The notes below the pieces were generated by a model. The model made no database searches. It worked only from the letters and a program-made list of their open reading frames with translations, and was not told where the DNA came from. A stretch of 64,000 nucleotides of DNA from Vibrio sp. 16 (GTDB taxonomy: Bacteria; Pseudomonadota; Gammaproteobacteria; Enterobacterales; Vibrionaceae), in contig NZ_OY808997.1 in assembly GCF_963681195.1 (NCBI RefSeq), positions 2,604,001 through 2,668,000 on the forward strand. The letters are read 5' to 3'. Below, one piece after another: positions 27,213 to 36,851 of this stretch (position 1 is the stretch's first letter; each line of letters starts with the position of its first letter). A program made the position numbers and the translations under genes.

Positions 27213-28238
27213 ATGACAGATAAAACCCTTATACACATAAACTTAGCGTCCGGTTTTGGCGGAGGGGAAGTCCAAACTCTCAACCTGATAGCAAACTTGT
27301 CTGGATACCGTCAGCTGATCTTGGGTAAACAAGATAAACCATTTGTAGCCAAGGCAAGAGAGCGCTTTGCTGACTCAAATGACGTTAGTATCGTTGGCTT
27401 TTGGCGTGCTGTGTATTGCGCTTTGATGTCTAAAAATGTGGTGATTCATGCTCATGATGGGCGTGGTGCGCATCTAGCAAGGCTTATAGGTTGGTTGGTC
27501 AGCAAGCCCTATGTCATTTCTCGTAGAGTAGATAAGGCGCTGAAAGGTAATGCCTCTCAAAAAACATATCGAAAAGCAGCACACCTTATCGCGGTCAGCC
27601 AGAAAGTCGCGAACAACATCGAGCAATACAATTCAAATCTTACTGTTATCCACGACTGCTACTCTCATCTCCCTAGTAACGCTGACGTTGAAGTGAAGCT
27701 TAGAGCACTGAAAGATCGATTTGTCGTTACGCAACTGGGAAGCTTGCTCGACATTAAAAACATCCCTTTTACCATCGAATTGGCCAAGCAGCTTGCAGAG
27801 ACTCATCCGGGCATTCACTTTTTGATTGTGGGTCAAGGAAAAGAAGAGGCGGCGTTAAGAGAGCAAGCGAAAGCGTTGTCAAATGTCACCTTCTTTGGCT
27901 TTACGCCTTATGTCGGTTCGGTGCTAACGCGCACGGATGTATTGATCATGCCGTCAAAAAGTGAGGGACTTGGCTCTGCTGTGTTGGAAGCTTATCAACA
28001 TGATACGCCGGTTATTACTTCCAAAGCTGGAGGGCTGCCGGAGATCGTCGAGCATGGAGTGACGGGTTATTTAGTCGATACTGATAGTGTTGACCAAGCA
28101 AAACATCACTTATTGGATTTGGTTGCGAGTAAAGACTTGTATCAGCAGATTCAGCAAAACATCCAAAAGAAAAAACAGCAATATAGCCCCGAGACTATGG
28201 CTGAGCGCTATATTGCTTGTTATGACAAAGTGTGGTGA
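27213..28238 (+). CDS. GT4 family glycosyltransferase, probably LPS core
   Basis: A retaining GT-B glycosyltransferase of 341 residues. The N-terminal GFGGGEVQTL is the glycine-rich acceptor-side loop; the C-terminal donor domain has VTQLGSLLDIKN, VGQGKEEAAL, and the GT4 E-X7-E region MPSKSEGLGSAVLEAYQ. It is a single plus-strand gene divergent from coaD and convergent with the GT2 gene, one base away. Context assigns it to the LPS core; the sugar is unknown. Confidence 0.82.
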   Translation: MTDKTLIHINLASGFGGGEVQTLNLIANLSGYRQLILGKQDKPFVAKARERFADSNDVSIVGFWRAVYCALMSKNVVIHAHDGRGAHLARLIGWLVSKPYVISRRVDKALKGNASQKTYRKAAHLIAVSQKVANNIEQYNSNLTVIHDCYSHLPSNADVEVKLRALKDRFVVTQLGSLLDIKNIPFTIELAKQLAETHPGIHFLIVGQGKEEAALREQAKALSNVTFFGFTPYVGSVLTRTDVLIMPSKSEGLGSAVLEAYQHDTPVITSKAGGLPEIVEHGVTGYLVDTDSVDQAKHHLLDLVASKDLYQQIQQNIQKKKQQYSPETMAERYIACYDKVW

Positions 28239-28239
28239 A

Positions 28240-29022
28240 TTACCACACTTTGTTGAAGTCTTCTTTCTCTAAGACTTTAGGGTCACGTTGGAACTCGAGC
28301 AGGCGCGCATATTTCAAGTAGCTGCTCAGTGAGGCACTAATTGAGACAGTGAGACCGTCCGCACCGCCCATAAAACCTTTCTTGATAATGTAAGATTTAA
28401 TGAAGGCGTTCAGACCATGCAGAAACGGACTCAAAGCATTTACGCGTTTGCCCTTTTGATACATGATTTTAGCCGCGCGACCGCTGAAGTCGCGTCCAGG
28501 CTTCGCGAACAGTTGACCAAGATTCTCGAATGAAAAGTGAATAATGTCGGCGCTGATTCGTTCTGGGTTTTTGGCTTGTACAGCGGCGTGCTGTTTCACT
28601 TCAGCAAAGCGAGTCTGCGTTTTGTCGTAAAGACGAATGCAGAAATCCGGATACCAACCACACTGTTTTATCCAACGGCTTCCGATGTAGTTGCGACGAC
28701 GGAAGGCGAAGGCATCATGCTTTGTCGAGGAAAGATCTAGATTCTTGATCGCTGCAACCATTTCATCGGTTAATCGCTCATCAGCGTCGAGGCTCAAAAT
28801 CCAGTGGTTGTCGGTATGGTCTAGGCCGACATTCTTTTGAAAACCATCGCCCAAATAGCTTTGTATGACGACCTTTGCGCCAGCTTGCTCTGCGAGTTCT
28901 CGGGTGTCATCAACACTGTTCGAATCGACTACCACCACCTCCGAGCAGACTTGCTGTAGAGACTGAATGCACTCAACAATATTTTTCGACTCGTTGAGAG
29001 TAATAACAACGCCAGTAATCAT
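28240..29022 (-). CDS. waaE: WaaE-type core glycosyltransferase (GT2)
   Basis: WaaE (KdtX, LgtF) adds a beta-1,4-glucose to the first heptose of the inner core. The 260 residues begin GVVITLNESKNIVECIQSLQ and contain VVVDSNSVDDT and the metal motif SLDADERLT, followed by FRRRNYIGSRWIKQCGWYPD, a segment typical of this subfamily. It is 13 bases downstream of the GT9 gene and shares its transcript. The sugar specificity is by family resemblance. Confidence 0.82.
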   Translation of the reverse strand: MITGVVITLNESKNIVECIQSLQQVCSEVVVVDSNSVDDTRELAEQAGAKVVIQSYLGDGFQKNVGLDHTDNHWILSLDADERLTDEMVAAIKNLDLSSTKHDAFAFRRRNYIGSRWIKQCGWYPDFCIRLYDKTQTRFAEVKQHAAVQAKNPERISADIIHFSFENLGQLFAKPGRDFSGRAAKIMYQKGKRVNALSPFLHGLNAFIKSYIIKKGFMGGADGLTVSISASLSSYLKYARLLEFQRDPKVLEKEDFNKVW

Positions 29023-29035
29023 AGGTTTGCCTTTA

Positions 29036-30079
29036 TTAGTGTTGATTTAAAAGTGGCTTGAGCTTCGATTGTACCATGTCTAACGTGATTGACTGCATCA
29101 CATGATCGCCTTTCACGCGCGTGCTCCAAGCAAGTTGATCCGCGGGTTTGCCTTGTTGTTCTTGAATGTAATGTTCGTACACGCTAACGACGGAGTCTAA
29201 GTCATTATAGGGGCCAGTTCGCTTTGGATTGCTGTGCCCGTAAAGACCAATCACTGGCGTGCCTTGTGTCGTCGCGATATGGGCTGGCCCAGAATCGGGC
29301 GCGATAACGACTTGGGCTTGTGCCAAAACGGCAGTCAGTTGCTTTAAACTTGTTTGACCGATGAGGTTGAGAGGCGTGTGGTTCATTTGCCCAGAGATCG
29401 CCTGGCCAAGTTTGATTTCGCGCTCAGAGGGAGAACCGCAGAGTGCTACTTGGTACCCTTGGTCAATAATCCAATCGGCTAGCTCGGCGTATCGAGAGGT
29501 GAGCCAATTGCGCTCATCTTTACTCGCAGCAGGGCTGATTACGACGGTTGGCTTGCCTTCCAGTGTCTGCTTAGCAAAGTTAATATCGCTCTCTGCGATG
29601 GGTAACTGCCAATGGGGCTTTGTATTTGGGACGCCAAGAAACTCGGTAAAAGCAAAAAAGCTATCCAGAACATGGGCAGACGAGGTGTCGGAAATCTTCT
29701 GGTTGGTGAAAAGCCATTGTGCTTCTTTTGCGCGTTTAAAGTTAAAGCCAACTTTGTACTTAGCTTTAATTCCGAGGGTTAACAGACTGGCTCTAAGGGC
29801 CAGCTGCATATGGATAAGCGCATCAAACTCACGACCTTTAAGCTGCCGCCATATTGCTTGCATGCCTTTTAGTCCGGCTTTTTTATCAAATACAACCAGT
29901 TCGACGTTGTCTAAACCGTCGAGTAGCTGTGCCTCGATTTTCCCTATCACCCATGTAACTTGTGTGTCAGGCCAATGCTTTTGCAAGGCTTGAATAGCGG
30001 CAACGGCGTGGCAGGTATCGCCAATGGCAGATAATCGCAGAAAGCAGACTGACTTAGGGGCCGTGTTAAACAAAGGCAT
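29036..30079 (-). CDS. Heptosyltransferase family protein (GT9)
   Basis: GT9 enzymes add heptose from ADP-heptose to Kdo or heptose of the inner core. The 347 residues have the N-terminal LRLSAIGDTCHAVAAIQAL and the donor site PAASKDERNW and APDSGPAHIATTQGTPVIGLYG. It could be the heptosyltransferase I of this strain, because WaaF (heptosyltransferase II) is separately present at 37516 and no other candidate is in the window. Confidence is high for the family, lower for the step. Confidence 0.82.
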   Translation of the reverse strand: MPLFNTAPKSVCFLRLSAIGDTCHAVAAIQALQKHWPDTQVTWVIGKIEAQLLDGLDNVELVVFDKKAGLKGMQAIWRQLKGREFDALIHMQLALRASLLTLGIKAKYKVGFNFKRAKEAQWLFTNQKISDTSSAHVLDSFFAFTEFLGVPNTKPHWQLPIAESDINFAKQTLEGKPTVVISPAASKDERNWLTSRYAELADWIIDQGYQVALCGSPSEREIKLGQAISGQMNHTPLNLIGQTSLKQLTAVLAQAQVVIAPDSGPAHIATTQGTPVIGLYGHSNPKRTGPYNDLDSVVSVYEHYIQEQQGKPADQLAWSTRVKGDHVMQSITLDMVQSKLKPLLNQH

Positions 30080-30172
30080 GGTAAGGGCTCGAAGATTTAA
30101 GTTGGCTAGAATTATGCAGATAAGCTCAAGAAATGTAAAATAGCCGCAATTATCTTATCCAAAAGGTTAGCT

Positions 30173-30562
30173 ATGAATCCGGAACAGAGTGGCAAGCCAG
30201 GCGCAACGGGAATTACGCGTATTCTCAATGCGACTGGGTACTCGATCCAAGGTCTAAAAGCCGCGTTTCGCCATGAAGCGGCGGTGCGACAAGAAATGGG
30301 TCTGCTGGTGGTCGCCATATTGGCTTTGCTGTGGTTATCATTGCCTGTCGTCGAGACGGTCTTGATGCTAGCGACGGTCGTATTAGTGTTGGTGGTTGAG
30401 CTAATCAACTCGGCGATTGAAGCGGTGGTGGATCGTGTTGGCACAGAGCGTCATGAATTGAGCGGTCGAGCGAAAGATATTGGCTCGGCAGCGGTGCTTG
30501 TCGCCCTCACGCTAGCAGCCTTTACATGGGGTTACATCCTTTACCATCACTTTTGGGCCTAG
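30173..30562 (+). CDS. dgkA: Diacylglycerol kinase
   Basis: DgkA phosphorylates the diacylglycerol that is left when phosphoglycerol or phosphoethanolamine is moved from phospholipids to periplasmic glycans. The 129 residues show three membrane segments and the family motif VVELINSAIEAVVDRVG with catalytic Glu and Asn. Its presence between core genes suits the two sulfatase-fold transferases nearby (23377 and 31375), of which the first would release diacylglycerol. Confidence 0.95.
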   Translation: MNPEQSGKPGATGITRILNATGYSIQGLKAAFRHEAAVRQEMGLLVVAILALLWLSLPVVETVLMLATVVLVLVVELINSAIEAVVDRVGTERHELSGRAKDIGSAAVLVALTLAAFTWGYILYHHFWA

Positions 30563-30610
30563 GTTAGTTACAATCTTCGGCCAGCTAAGCACTCAATCAC
30601 GAGGTCATCC

Positions 30611-31321
30611 GTGTTAAAGAAATATGAGCAATCTCATCAGGTCATTTGGTATGACGATGAGTATCTATTAGAAGACCCGGCAAAGGCTTTTGATGTGGCT
30701 TACTGGCAGAATGAAGGGCGAGTAGTTGGCAGCGCGCAAGGTAGGGGTACGACTTGGTTCGTGCAGACGAAAACCTTAACTGCGGCATTGCGTCACTACC
30801 GACGAGGTGGCTTGTTCGGCAAATTGGTTTCGGACAGCTACTGGTTCAAAGGGTGGCAGAGTACCCGAAGTTATGCGGAATTTACGCTGTTGAAGCAGCT
30901 AGCAGAGGCGGGTGTCAATGTCCCTAAGCCGATCGCGGCTCGTGCGACTAAGTTTGGTTTATCTTACAAAGCAGACTTGTTGAGTGAAAAAGTTGCCGAT
31001 GCTTCTGATCTCGTCGATGTGTTACAAGAACGACGATTGTCCGCTCAGGAGTATCAAGTGGTTGGCCGAGAGATTGGAAAAATGCACAAGGCGGGAGTGA
31101 ATCACACCGATCTAAACATTCACAATCTGTTGCTCGACGGTCATGGTAAGGCTTGGATTATCGACTTTGATAAATGTTACCAACAGTCGGGAACAAATTG
31201 GCAGCAAGGCAATCTAGATAGGTTGCTCCGCTCTTTTCGTAAAGAGCTCAATAAACGCGCCATTCAATGGACAGAGGAAGACTTTAATCATTTATTAGAT
31301 GGTTATAAGCAGGAAGGCTAA
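30611..31321 (+). CDS. kdkA: 3-deoxy-D-manno-octulosonic acid kinase
   Basis: KdkA phosphorylates the 4-position of the single Kdo in organisms such as Haemophilus and Vibrio. The 236 residues (H. influenzae 241) have RRGGLFGKLVSDSYW near residue 75 and the kinase loop NHTDLNIHNLLLD with DFG-like IIDFDK near residue 182. A GTG start with GAGG upstream is used. Its presence suggests that the WaaA at 33242 adds only one Kdo, since Kdo 4-phosphate takes the place of the second Kdo. Confidence 0.9.
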   Translation: MLKKYEQSHQVIWYDDEYLLEDPAKAFDVAYWQNEGRVVGSAQGRGTTWFVQTKTLTAALRHYRRGGLFGKLVSDSYWFKGWQSTRSYAEFTLLKQLAEAGVNVPKPIAARATKFGLSYKADLLSEKVADASDLVDVLQERRLSAQEYQVVGREIGKMHKAGVNHTDLNIHNLLLDGHGKAWIIDFDKCYQQSGTNWQQGNLDRLLRSFRKELNKRAIQWTEEDFNHLLDGYKQEG

Positions 31322-31374
31322 GCCGCTCTTAAGTCACCGAAAGAGCAAAATTTTAATCGTTAATTGGATCTACA

Positions 31375-33207
31375 ATGTCTTTTAAACAGAAACTGCACGC
31401 TCATGGCTGGTTTATTCTTATAAACGCGCTCATAGCGATTGCGTTGGCGAGTCGTTACTTCGCTTTTTTACCAGAGTTTCCATCCGATACGCTAGGCATC
31501 GCCTTCATATTTGCGGGCACATTAGGTCAGATGACGCTGTTGGCAGCCATCATTGGACTTGTGAGTTTACCGGCACTATTGCTACCGAAGGGAGGACGGA
31601 ATGCGATTCAAGCGCTGATTGCTTCTCTTGGTTTGGCGGTGCTGTTTATCGATACCATTGTTTACGCTCAGTATCGTTTCCATATCAATGCTGTTGTTCT
31701 TGAACTGGTGATGTCAGGGCAAGTGGTTAGCTTCCCGCTGATCACCTGGGTGACGGTGTTGGGATCCGTTGCTGCGTTGCTTGCTGGTCAATGGTGGTTG
31801 ATTCGTTGGCTAGAAAATGATGCGCCAGTGCGCCAATGGAAGTTGGGCCGCAAGTTCACCTACGTGACGATTATCGCGTTGCTGCTAACTAACGGTATTC
31901 ATATTTGGGCGGCGGCACATGCCTATCAGCCTGTTACTATGGTGAAGCGTTACTTGCCATTATTCTATCCCGCAACGGCCAACAAGTTCATGGATAAGCG
32001 TGGTTGGTTGGATAAAGAGGCGATTGCTAGGCAAAAAGCGATGCGAGTGCCGCCAAAGAGCGATCTGAACTATCCTTTAAAGCCTTTGCAGTTTGAATCG
32101 ACAAAGCCAGTTAACATCATGTTGATTACGGTGGATTCATGGCGTGCAGACACCTTCAACGCGGACAATACGCCTTATATGTGGGAGTACGCGAAAGATG
32201 GCGCTATTTTCCAAGATCATATCGCAACGGGTAACGCCACTCGTACGGGTATCTTTGGCTTGTTTTACGGTCTGCCGGGTACTTATTGGCACGGTTTTGT
32301 TGCCAACCATCAATCTCCGGTATTGGTTGACCGTCTCCAAGCGTTGGATTATCAACTGGGCCTATTTGCGGCTGCGCGCTTAACGAATCCAGAATTCCAC
32401 CAAACGGTTTTTGTTAATGTGCCGAACTTACGCGTTGGTTCTGAAGGTCTCACACCATCTCAACGTGATAGGCATTTAACCGATGACTGGATTGAGTGGT
32501 ATAAGAATCGAGATACTTCTAAGCCAGTATTCTCATTCCTATTCTATGACGCGCCACATGGTTATGATTTTCCGAAGAACTTTGAGCCTAAGTATGAGCC
32601 AATGATCCCGCGTGTGGATTATCTAAAACTGGATAACAACAGTGATCAAGAGAAATTCTTTAATCGTTATAAAACATCGGTTCGTTATGTTGATACGCAA
32701 ATCAAACGCACGCTAGATACGCTAAAGGAGTCTGGAGAACTCGAGAATACGCTAGTGATCATCACTGGTGATCATAGCCAAGAGATGAACGACAACAAAC
32801 AGAATTTCTGGGGGCATAACGGCAACTTTACTCGCGCTCAGACCCAAGTGCCTTTTGTCATGTTTGGCCCTGGGGTTGATAAGGAAAAACTCGCGAAAAC
32901 GGCGACGTATACGACGTCTCATGAAGATTTAGCCCCAACCCTAATGAACAACTATTTAGGTTCATTGAATGACACAGGTGACTACTCTACAGGTGAAGAC
33001 TTGTTTGGAGAGAATGTTCAACGAGATTGGGTGATGAGTTCTAGCTACAGTGCATACGGCATTATTTACGACGATACCATTATTGAAGTGAATGGCGCTG
33101 GTCAATCACAGATTTTAGACAGCACCTATCGACCGAAGAAAGGTGAGGCGATGAACTATCAGTATGTTCAGGAAGCGTTAGATAACATTAGTCGTTTTAG
33201 GAAGTAA
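31375..33207 (+). CDS. YejM/PbgA-like DUF3413 sulfatase-fold membrane protein
   Basis: The 610 residues begin with a five-helix DUF3413 domain (QKLHAHGWFILINALIAIAL to about residue 190) followed by a periplasmic sulfatase-fold domain with MLITVDSWRADTF, GNATRTGIF and TGDHSQEM. E. coli YejM (PbgA/LapC, 586 residues) has this plan and regulates LpxC through LapB; it is not an active hydrolase. Here possible metal and nucleophile residues (Asp of TVDSWRAD, Thr of ATRTG, Asp-His of GDHSQ) are visible, so it may be an enzyme. It follows kdkA by 53 bases. Confidence 0.8.
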   Translation: MSFKQKLHAHGWFILINALIAIALASRYFAFLPEFPSDTLGIAFIFAGTLGQMTLLAAIIGLVSLPALLLPKGGRNAIQALIASLGLAVLFIDTIVYAQYRFHINAVVLELVMSGQVVSFPLITWVTVLGSVAALLAGQWWLIRWLENDAPVRQWKLGRKFTYVTIIALLLTNGIHIWAAAHAYQPVTMVKRYLPLFYPATANKFMDKRGWLDKEAIARQKAMRVPPKSDLNYPLKPLQFESTKPVNIMLITVDSWRADTFNADNTPYMWEYAKDGAIFQDHIATGNATRTGIFGLFYGLPGTYWHGFVANHQSPVLVDRLQALDYQLGLFAAARLTNPEFHQTVFVNVPNLRVGSEGLTPSQRDRHLTDDWIEWYKNRDTSKPVFSFLFYDAPHGYDFPKNFEPKYEPMIPRVDYLKLDNNSDQEKFFNRYKTSVRYVDTQIKRTLDTLKESGELENTLVIITGDHSQEMNDNKQNFWGHNGNFTRAQTQVPFVMFGPGVDKEKLAKTATYTTSHEDLAPTLMNNYLGSLNDTGDYSTGEDLFGENVQRDWVMSSSYSAYGIIYDDTIIEVNGAGQSQILDSTYRPKKGEAMNYQYVQEALDNISRFRK

Positions 33208-33213
33208 TAGAGG

Positions 33214-33244
33214 AAAATGGCCGGGATATCCGGCCATTTCTTTA
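33214..33244. terminator. Terminator between the YejM-like gene and waaA
   Basis: AAATGGCCGG and CCGGCCATTT form a perfect stem with loop GATAT, followed by TCTTT. It lies at the meeting point of two convergent genes. Confidence 0.75.
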
Positions 33245-34492
33245 AATGAGCTTTAATGTCTTATCAATACACCCTTGATGGCGAACCATAAATTCATTCA
33301 TTCTCTCCTGAAGGCCCTCTAGAGCGGTGTTATCCCAGGTTTTTAGTACACCGTTAGCTATCTCTAACTCAGAACTGCATACAGTCATGAGGCCTTCCGC
33401 CAACAACTGCTCACTGATTTCTTGGAAGTTAAAGTAACTCGGACCTGTGATAACCGGTACTCCGAGAGCGATGGGTTCTAGCATATTATGCCCACCAACT
33501 TTATCGCCGAGTAAACTCCCCCCCATAAAGCAGATGTCTGCAGCGCCAAGCAGAGTGAGCATCTCTCCCATAGTATCACCAAGGTAAATTTGGCTTTGGA
33601 TACTTACGTCGCCTTGGGTTCTACGAGATACCGTAAAATTAGCCTGCTGACATAGGTCATGAACAGAGTCAAAGCGTTCAGGATGCCTAGGAACTAAGAT
33701 AAGTAGAGAGTCAGGATGTTGTTCAACGAGTTCTTTATGCACAGCGAGGATTCTCTCATCTTCACCTTTGTGGGTGCTGGCCGCGATCCAAACTGGACGG
33801 CTTTTACCAATCTGGCTGCGCAATTGTATCCCTGCCTGTTTCGTTTCTTCGGGAACTGAAATGTCAAACTTAACTGAGCCTGTTACAGAAACCTTACTTT
33901 TCTCTACACCAAGTTTCTCAAAGCGGTCTGCATCATCTTGATATTGACAACATATATGAGAAAGATTTTTTGCAAGCATATCGAACAGAGAGTGGACTTT
34001 TTGATAGTTGCGATAAGACTTCTCAGATAAACGTGCATTCAGAACGGTAATTGTGATGCCATTACGAGCCACAGTATGGAGCGTATTTGGCCAGAGTTCA
34101 GTTTCCATAATCAGCATCTTACTTGGGTTGATACTTCTTAAAAAACCGCGCACAGCGAAAGAAAAGTCAATCGGCATGTAGCGATGCTCAACTAAATCTG
34201 CGAGCTTTTCTACTTGTTCTGCCCCTGTGCTGGTGGTTGTGGTCACCACAATAGGTTTTTCTGGATTTTGGAGCTTTAATGCTTTGATGATGGGAGTAAC
34301 AGCAATTACTTCACCTACAGAGACGGCGTGAATCCAAATGGGAGAAGTTTGGCTCTTTAACTTTGGAGTTATGCCAAAATGCTCTTTCCATCTTGGGCCG
34401 AAAGAGGGTTTACCAGGTTTACGTTTGTAAAGTCCAAAGAGCAGGATTGGCGACACTAAGAAAAGAAGGATTGTATAAAGAAAACGAATCAT
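33242..34492 (-). CDS. waaA: Kdo transferase WaaA
   Basis: WaaA (KdtA) attaches Kdo to lipid IVA at the cytoplasmic face of the inner membrane. The 416 residues (E. coli 425) have an N-terminal membrane anchor, then WIHAVSVGEV, METELWPN, TGSVKFD, and the donor region FMGGSLLGDKVGGHNMLEP. It is the last gene of the hldD operon and overlaps the preceding glycosyltransferase gene by 4 bases. A monofunctional enzyme is expected because kdkA is present. Confidence 0.93.
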   Translation of the reverse strand: MIRFLYTILLFLVSPILLFGLYKRKPGKPSFGPRWKEHFGITPKLKSQTSPIWIHAVSVGEVIAVTPIIKALKLQNPEKPIVVTTTTSTGAEQVEKLADLVEHRYMPIDFSFAVRGFLRSINPSKMLIMETELWPNTLHTVARNGITITVLNARLSEKSYRNYQKVHSLFDMLAKNLSHICCQYQDDADRFEKLGVEKSKVSVTGSVKFDISVPEETKQAGIQLRSQIGKSRPVWIAASTHKGEDERILAVHKELVEQHPDSLLILVPRHPERFDSVHDLCQQANFTVSRRTQGDVSIQSQIYLGDTMGEMLTLLGAADICFMGGSLLGDKVGGHNMLEPIALGVPVITGPSYFNFQEISEQLLAEGLMTVCSSELEIANGVLKTWDNTALEGLQERMNEFMVRHQGCIDKTLKLI

Positions 34493-35667
34493 TGTTTCTC
34501 CGCGAATTCGTCAATATAAGCTTCGACGATTTTCTTACCATCAAACTTATCGAGAGTCTCTTGGACATAGTCATTAAATGATGTATCCCATTCATGGTTA
34601 AGAGCAAAATAGATGGCTTCACCTAAAGACTCAGGCGTTTCTTTTGCTAAAAATGGTTCCAATGCACCATTCATGATTTGGCGAACACCACCTCGGCTAT
34701 CTGTGCTAACGACAGGGGTTCCGCAAGCTAGTGACTCAATTAGCACCATGCCTAATCCTTCATGCTTAGAACTCAGAACATAAAGGTCTGCGGCTTTGTA
34801 CCATGGAAATGGATTGGTTTGTTGGCCTTTAAAGTGAACTCGCTCTGTGAGGTTAAGTCGCTTCACTTCAGCTTCAATATTATCTCTATCGTTTCCTGCA
34901 CCTACAATCACTAAGTCTTGCTGTAAGTTATATGTACTCGTAGCGTAGTGATACGCTTGTACTAACAGCGAGAAATTTTTTTGAGGAACAAGTCTTCCAA
35001 GACCCAAAATGTATGGCTTGTTGTGCAATTTTTCTGGAATACACTCTGCCTGCTGCCGGATGTTGATAAAGTCATTAGGATTATTGACCACAATTGCTTT
35101 CTTTGGCGTAATTTGGTGCGTTTGGACCATATCTTGAAAGCTATCTAGTGCACCTTGGGATACGCAGGTGACGTTTCTATTTTGGAAAAGCTTAGTGAAA
35201 ACCCAGCGGGACAGTCGGCCGTACATGTGCTTCTTTTGTACGTTTTCACACACATAAACAAAGCGTTTGTCTTGAATTGGCCAAAGTTGCTCAAAGGTTC
35301 CTTGGCCACGAAATATAATTAAGTCAAAAGGTTGCCCGTTTTGTGCTTCGAGCGTCCTTAGCTGCTTTTTAAAAGCCATAGATTCAGCGTATGCAAACCA
35401 AAGCGGAAAAGTTTTGCTGAATACAAGATTCAATGCTTTGCAAACGACGAACCAAAGGGCACCAAGCCCAGTAGAAAACACTGACTTTTTTAGGTTGAAC
35501 AGGTGTACTGGAAGATCGTTGTTTTTAGGCTCAATTTCTTTCTTGCGGTTCTTCAGGTAAATTAAATCTGTCTGGTGTCCAGCATCATGGAAAGCATCCG
35601 CAAGGTTGACAGCAACTCGTTCCATTCCACCAATTTTCAGACAGTTTACGACAATAGCAATATTCAT
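34489..35667 (-). CDS. GT4 family glycosyltransferase of the core operon
   Basis: A retaining GT-B glycosyltransferase of 392 residues. The acceptor-side loop is KIGGMERVAVNLA; the donor domain has LGLGRLVPQKNF, IVGAGNDRDNIE and the E-X7-E motif SSKHEGLGMVLIESLACGTP. It overlaps waaA by 4 bases (ATGA type) and lies 5 bases from waaL, so it is part of the same operon. The sugar added to the core is unknown. Confidence 0.82.
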   Translation of the reverse strand: MNIAIVVNCLKIGGMERVAVNLADAFHDAGHQTDLIYLKNRKKEIEPKNNDLPVHLFNLKKSVFSTGLGALWFVVCKALNLVFSKTFPLWFAYAESMAFKKQLRTLEAQNGQPFDLIIFRGQGTFEQLWPIQDKRFVYVCENVQKKHMYGRLSRWVFTKLFQNRNVTCVSQGALDSFQDMVQTHQITPKKAIVVNNPNDFINIRQQAECIPEKLHNKPYILGLGRLVPQKNFSLLVQAYHYATSTYNLQQDLVIVGAGNDRDNIEAEVKRLNLTERVHFKGQQTNPFPWYKAADLYVLSSKHEGLGMVLIESLACGTPVVSTDSRGGVRQIMNGALEPFLAKETPESLGEAIYFALNHEWDTSFNDYVQETLDKFDGKKIVEAYIDEFAEKQ

Positions 35668-35672
35668 TGTCT

Positions 35673-36851
35673 TTAAATCTCAGTTCGTTTCGGTGAGCAC
35701 AGTACTATCATTAAGATAATATATAAAATGAGAGAGTTAGCCTGAGAAAGCGGAATGTCAGTGAATGAACCTACGACATAAATCACTCCGACTAATGATG
35801 CTATCGTGGTTTCTTCACTTCTGTAGCGTATAAAATAATAGAATGGAAAGCTAAGCATAACTAAAAGAAATACAAAGCCCACAACCCCTCTCTTTACCCA
35901 ACTGGTAATATAATCATTGTGGTAATGACGCCATTTAACTGCACTTTGGTGAATTAAGTTCTCTTCGGCCAACTTCTTTTTTTCATCAATGTGAGAGTCA
36001 CCCAAACCGATTAGAGTCGGGTGTTTAGCTAACTCCAACCCTGCCTGCCACATATGCAAACGTAATCCGATAGAAGTGGAATAATTTCCATTTAATATCT
36101 GTTGAACCTCGAAAACCGTTCTTTCATATCTAGGCTTTATGGTGTCTTTGTTTACAAAGAATAAAGTTAATATTGCTATTGATGCTATTGTGAAATACTT
36201 AATGCCTTTATGTTTTAAAGTGGAAAAGTCTAGTCGAAATAAGGAAAGAATGAGCAATGCTGCAATGAAAGCAACTAAGGTGCCACGAGTTTCACTAATA
36301 AGTATTCCTGTTACAGATAAAAATAAACCGACAGTATTTGCTATCTTTATTCTGAAGTTATACGGAGAAACCATGTAGTAAAAGCTAATTATCGCGATTG
36401 CTGAAACCATTGTTGTATATGGTATTGGATTTACACTCCACTCAATTCTATCGAGTTGCAAGTAGTAAGACTGATGAATGACGTAAGCAATGGATATTAA
36501 ACTTGCCAAAGGAGTGAGATTGGCTAAGTGGGTTTTAACAAACTTCACAACATTATCTTGTGGTAAAAAAACTAACAATGACGTTGCAATAAGTACTCTT
36601 AATATTGATGTGCTTTGCCCTACGTATATTTTAGTTATTATAGCGACAATAGAAGACAGAATAATAATTGAGTATATAGGGTATGTCTTCAAGTTATGCA
36701 GTACTGTTTCCCTGCTCGTAAAAAAAATTGATGTTACGAAGGAAATAATACATGCAACTACGAAGTGTTTATCTGAGTCATAAGCGAGCAGCCCAGTGAA
36801 AGGCCATAGAAAAGGCAAAAATAGAAAGTAAGATAGATATTTTTTCATCAT
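35673..36851 (-). CDS. waaL: O-antigen ligase WaaL family protein
   Basis: WaaL joins polymerised O antigen from its undecaprenyl carrier to the lipid A-core on the periplasmic side. The 392 residues have about ten membrane segments and a large periplasmic loop with the Wzy_C/WaaL motif HYHNDYITSWVKRGVVGF, containing the conserved His, near residue 310. Wzy polymerases share this fold; the position inside the core operon favours the ligase. The gene is far more AT-rich than waaF and waaA, a sign of exchange. It overlaps the acetyltransferase gene by 4 bases. Confidence 0.8.
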   Translation of the reverse strand: MMKKYLSYFLFLPFLWPFTGLLAYDSDKHFVVACIISFVTSIFFTSRETVLHNLKTYPIYSIIILSSIVAIITKIYVGQSTSILRVLIATSLLVFLPQDNVVKFVKTHLANLTPLASLISIAYVIHQSYYLQLDRIEWSVNPIPYTTMVSAIAIISFYYMVSPYNFRIKIANTVGLFLSVTGILISETRGTLVAFIAALLILSLFRLDFSTLKHKGIKYFTIASIAILTLFFVNKDTIKPRYERTVFEVQQILNGNYSTSIGLRLHMWQAGLELAKHPTLIGLGDSHIDEKKKLAEENLIHQSAVKWRHYHNDYITSWVKRGVVGFVFLLVMLSFPFYYFIRYRSEETTIASLVGVIYVVGSFTDIPLSQANSLILYIILMIVLCSPKRTEI

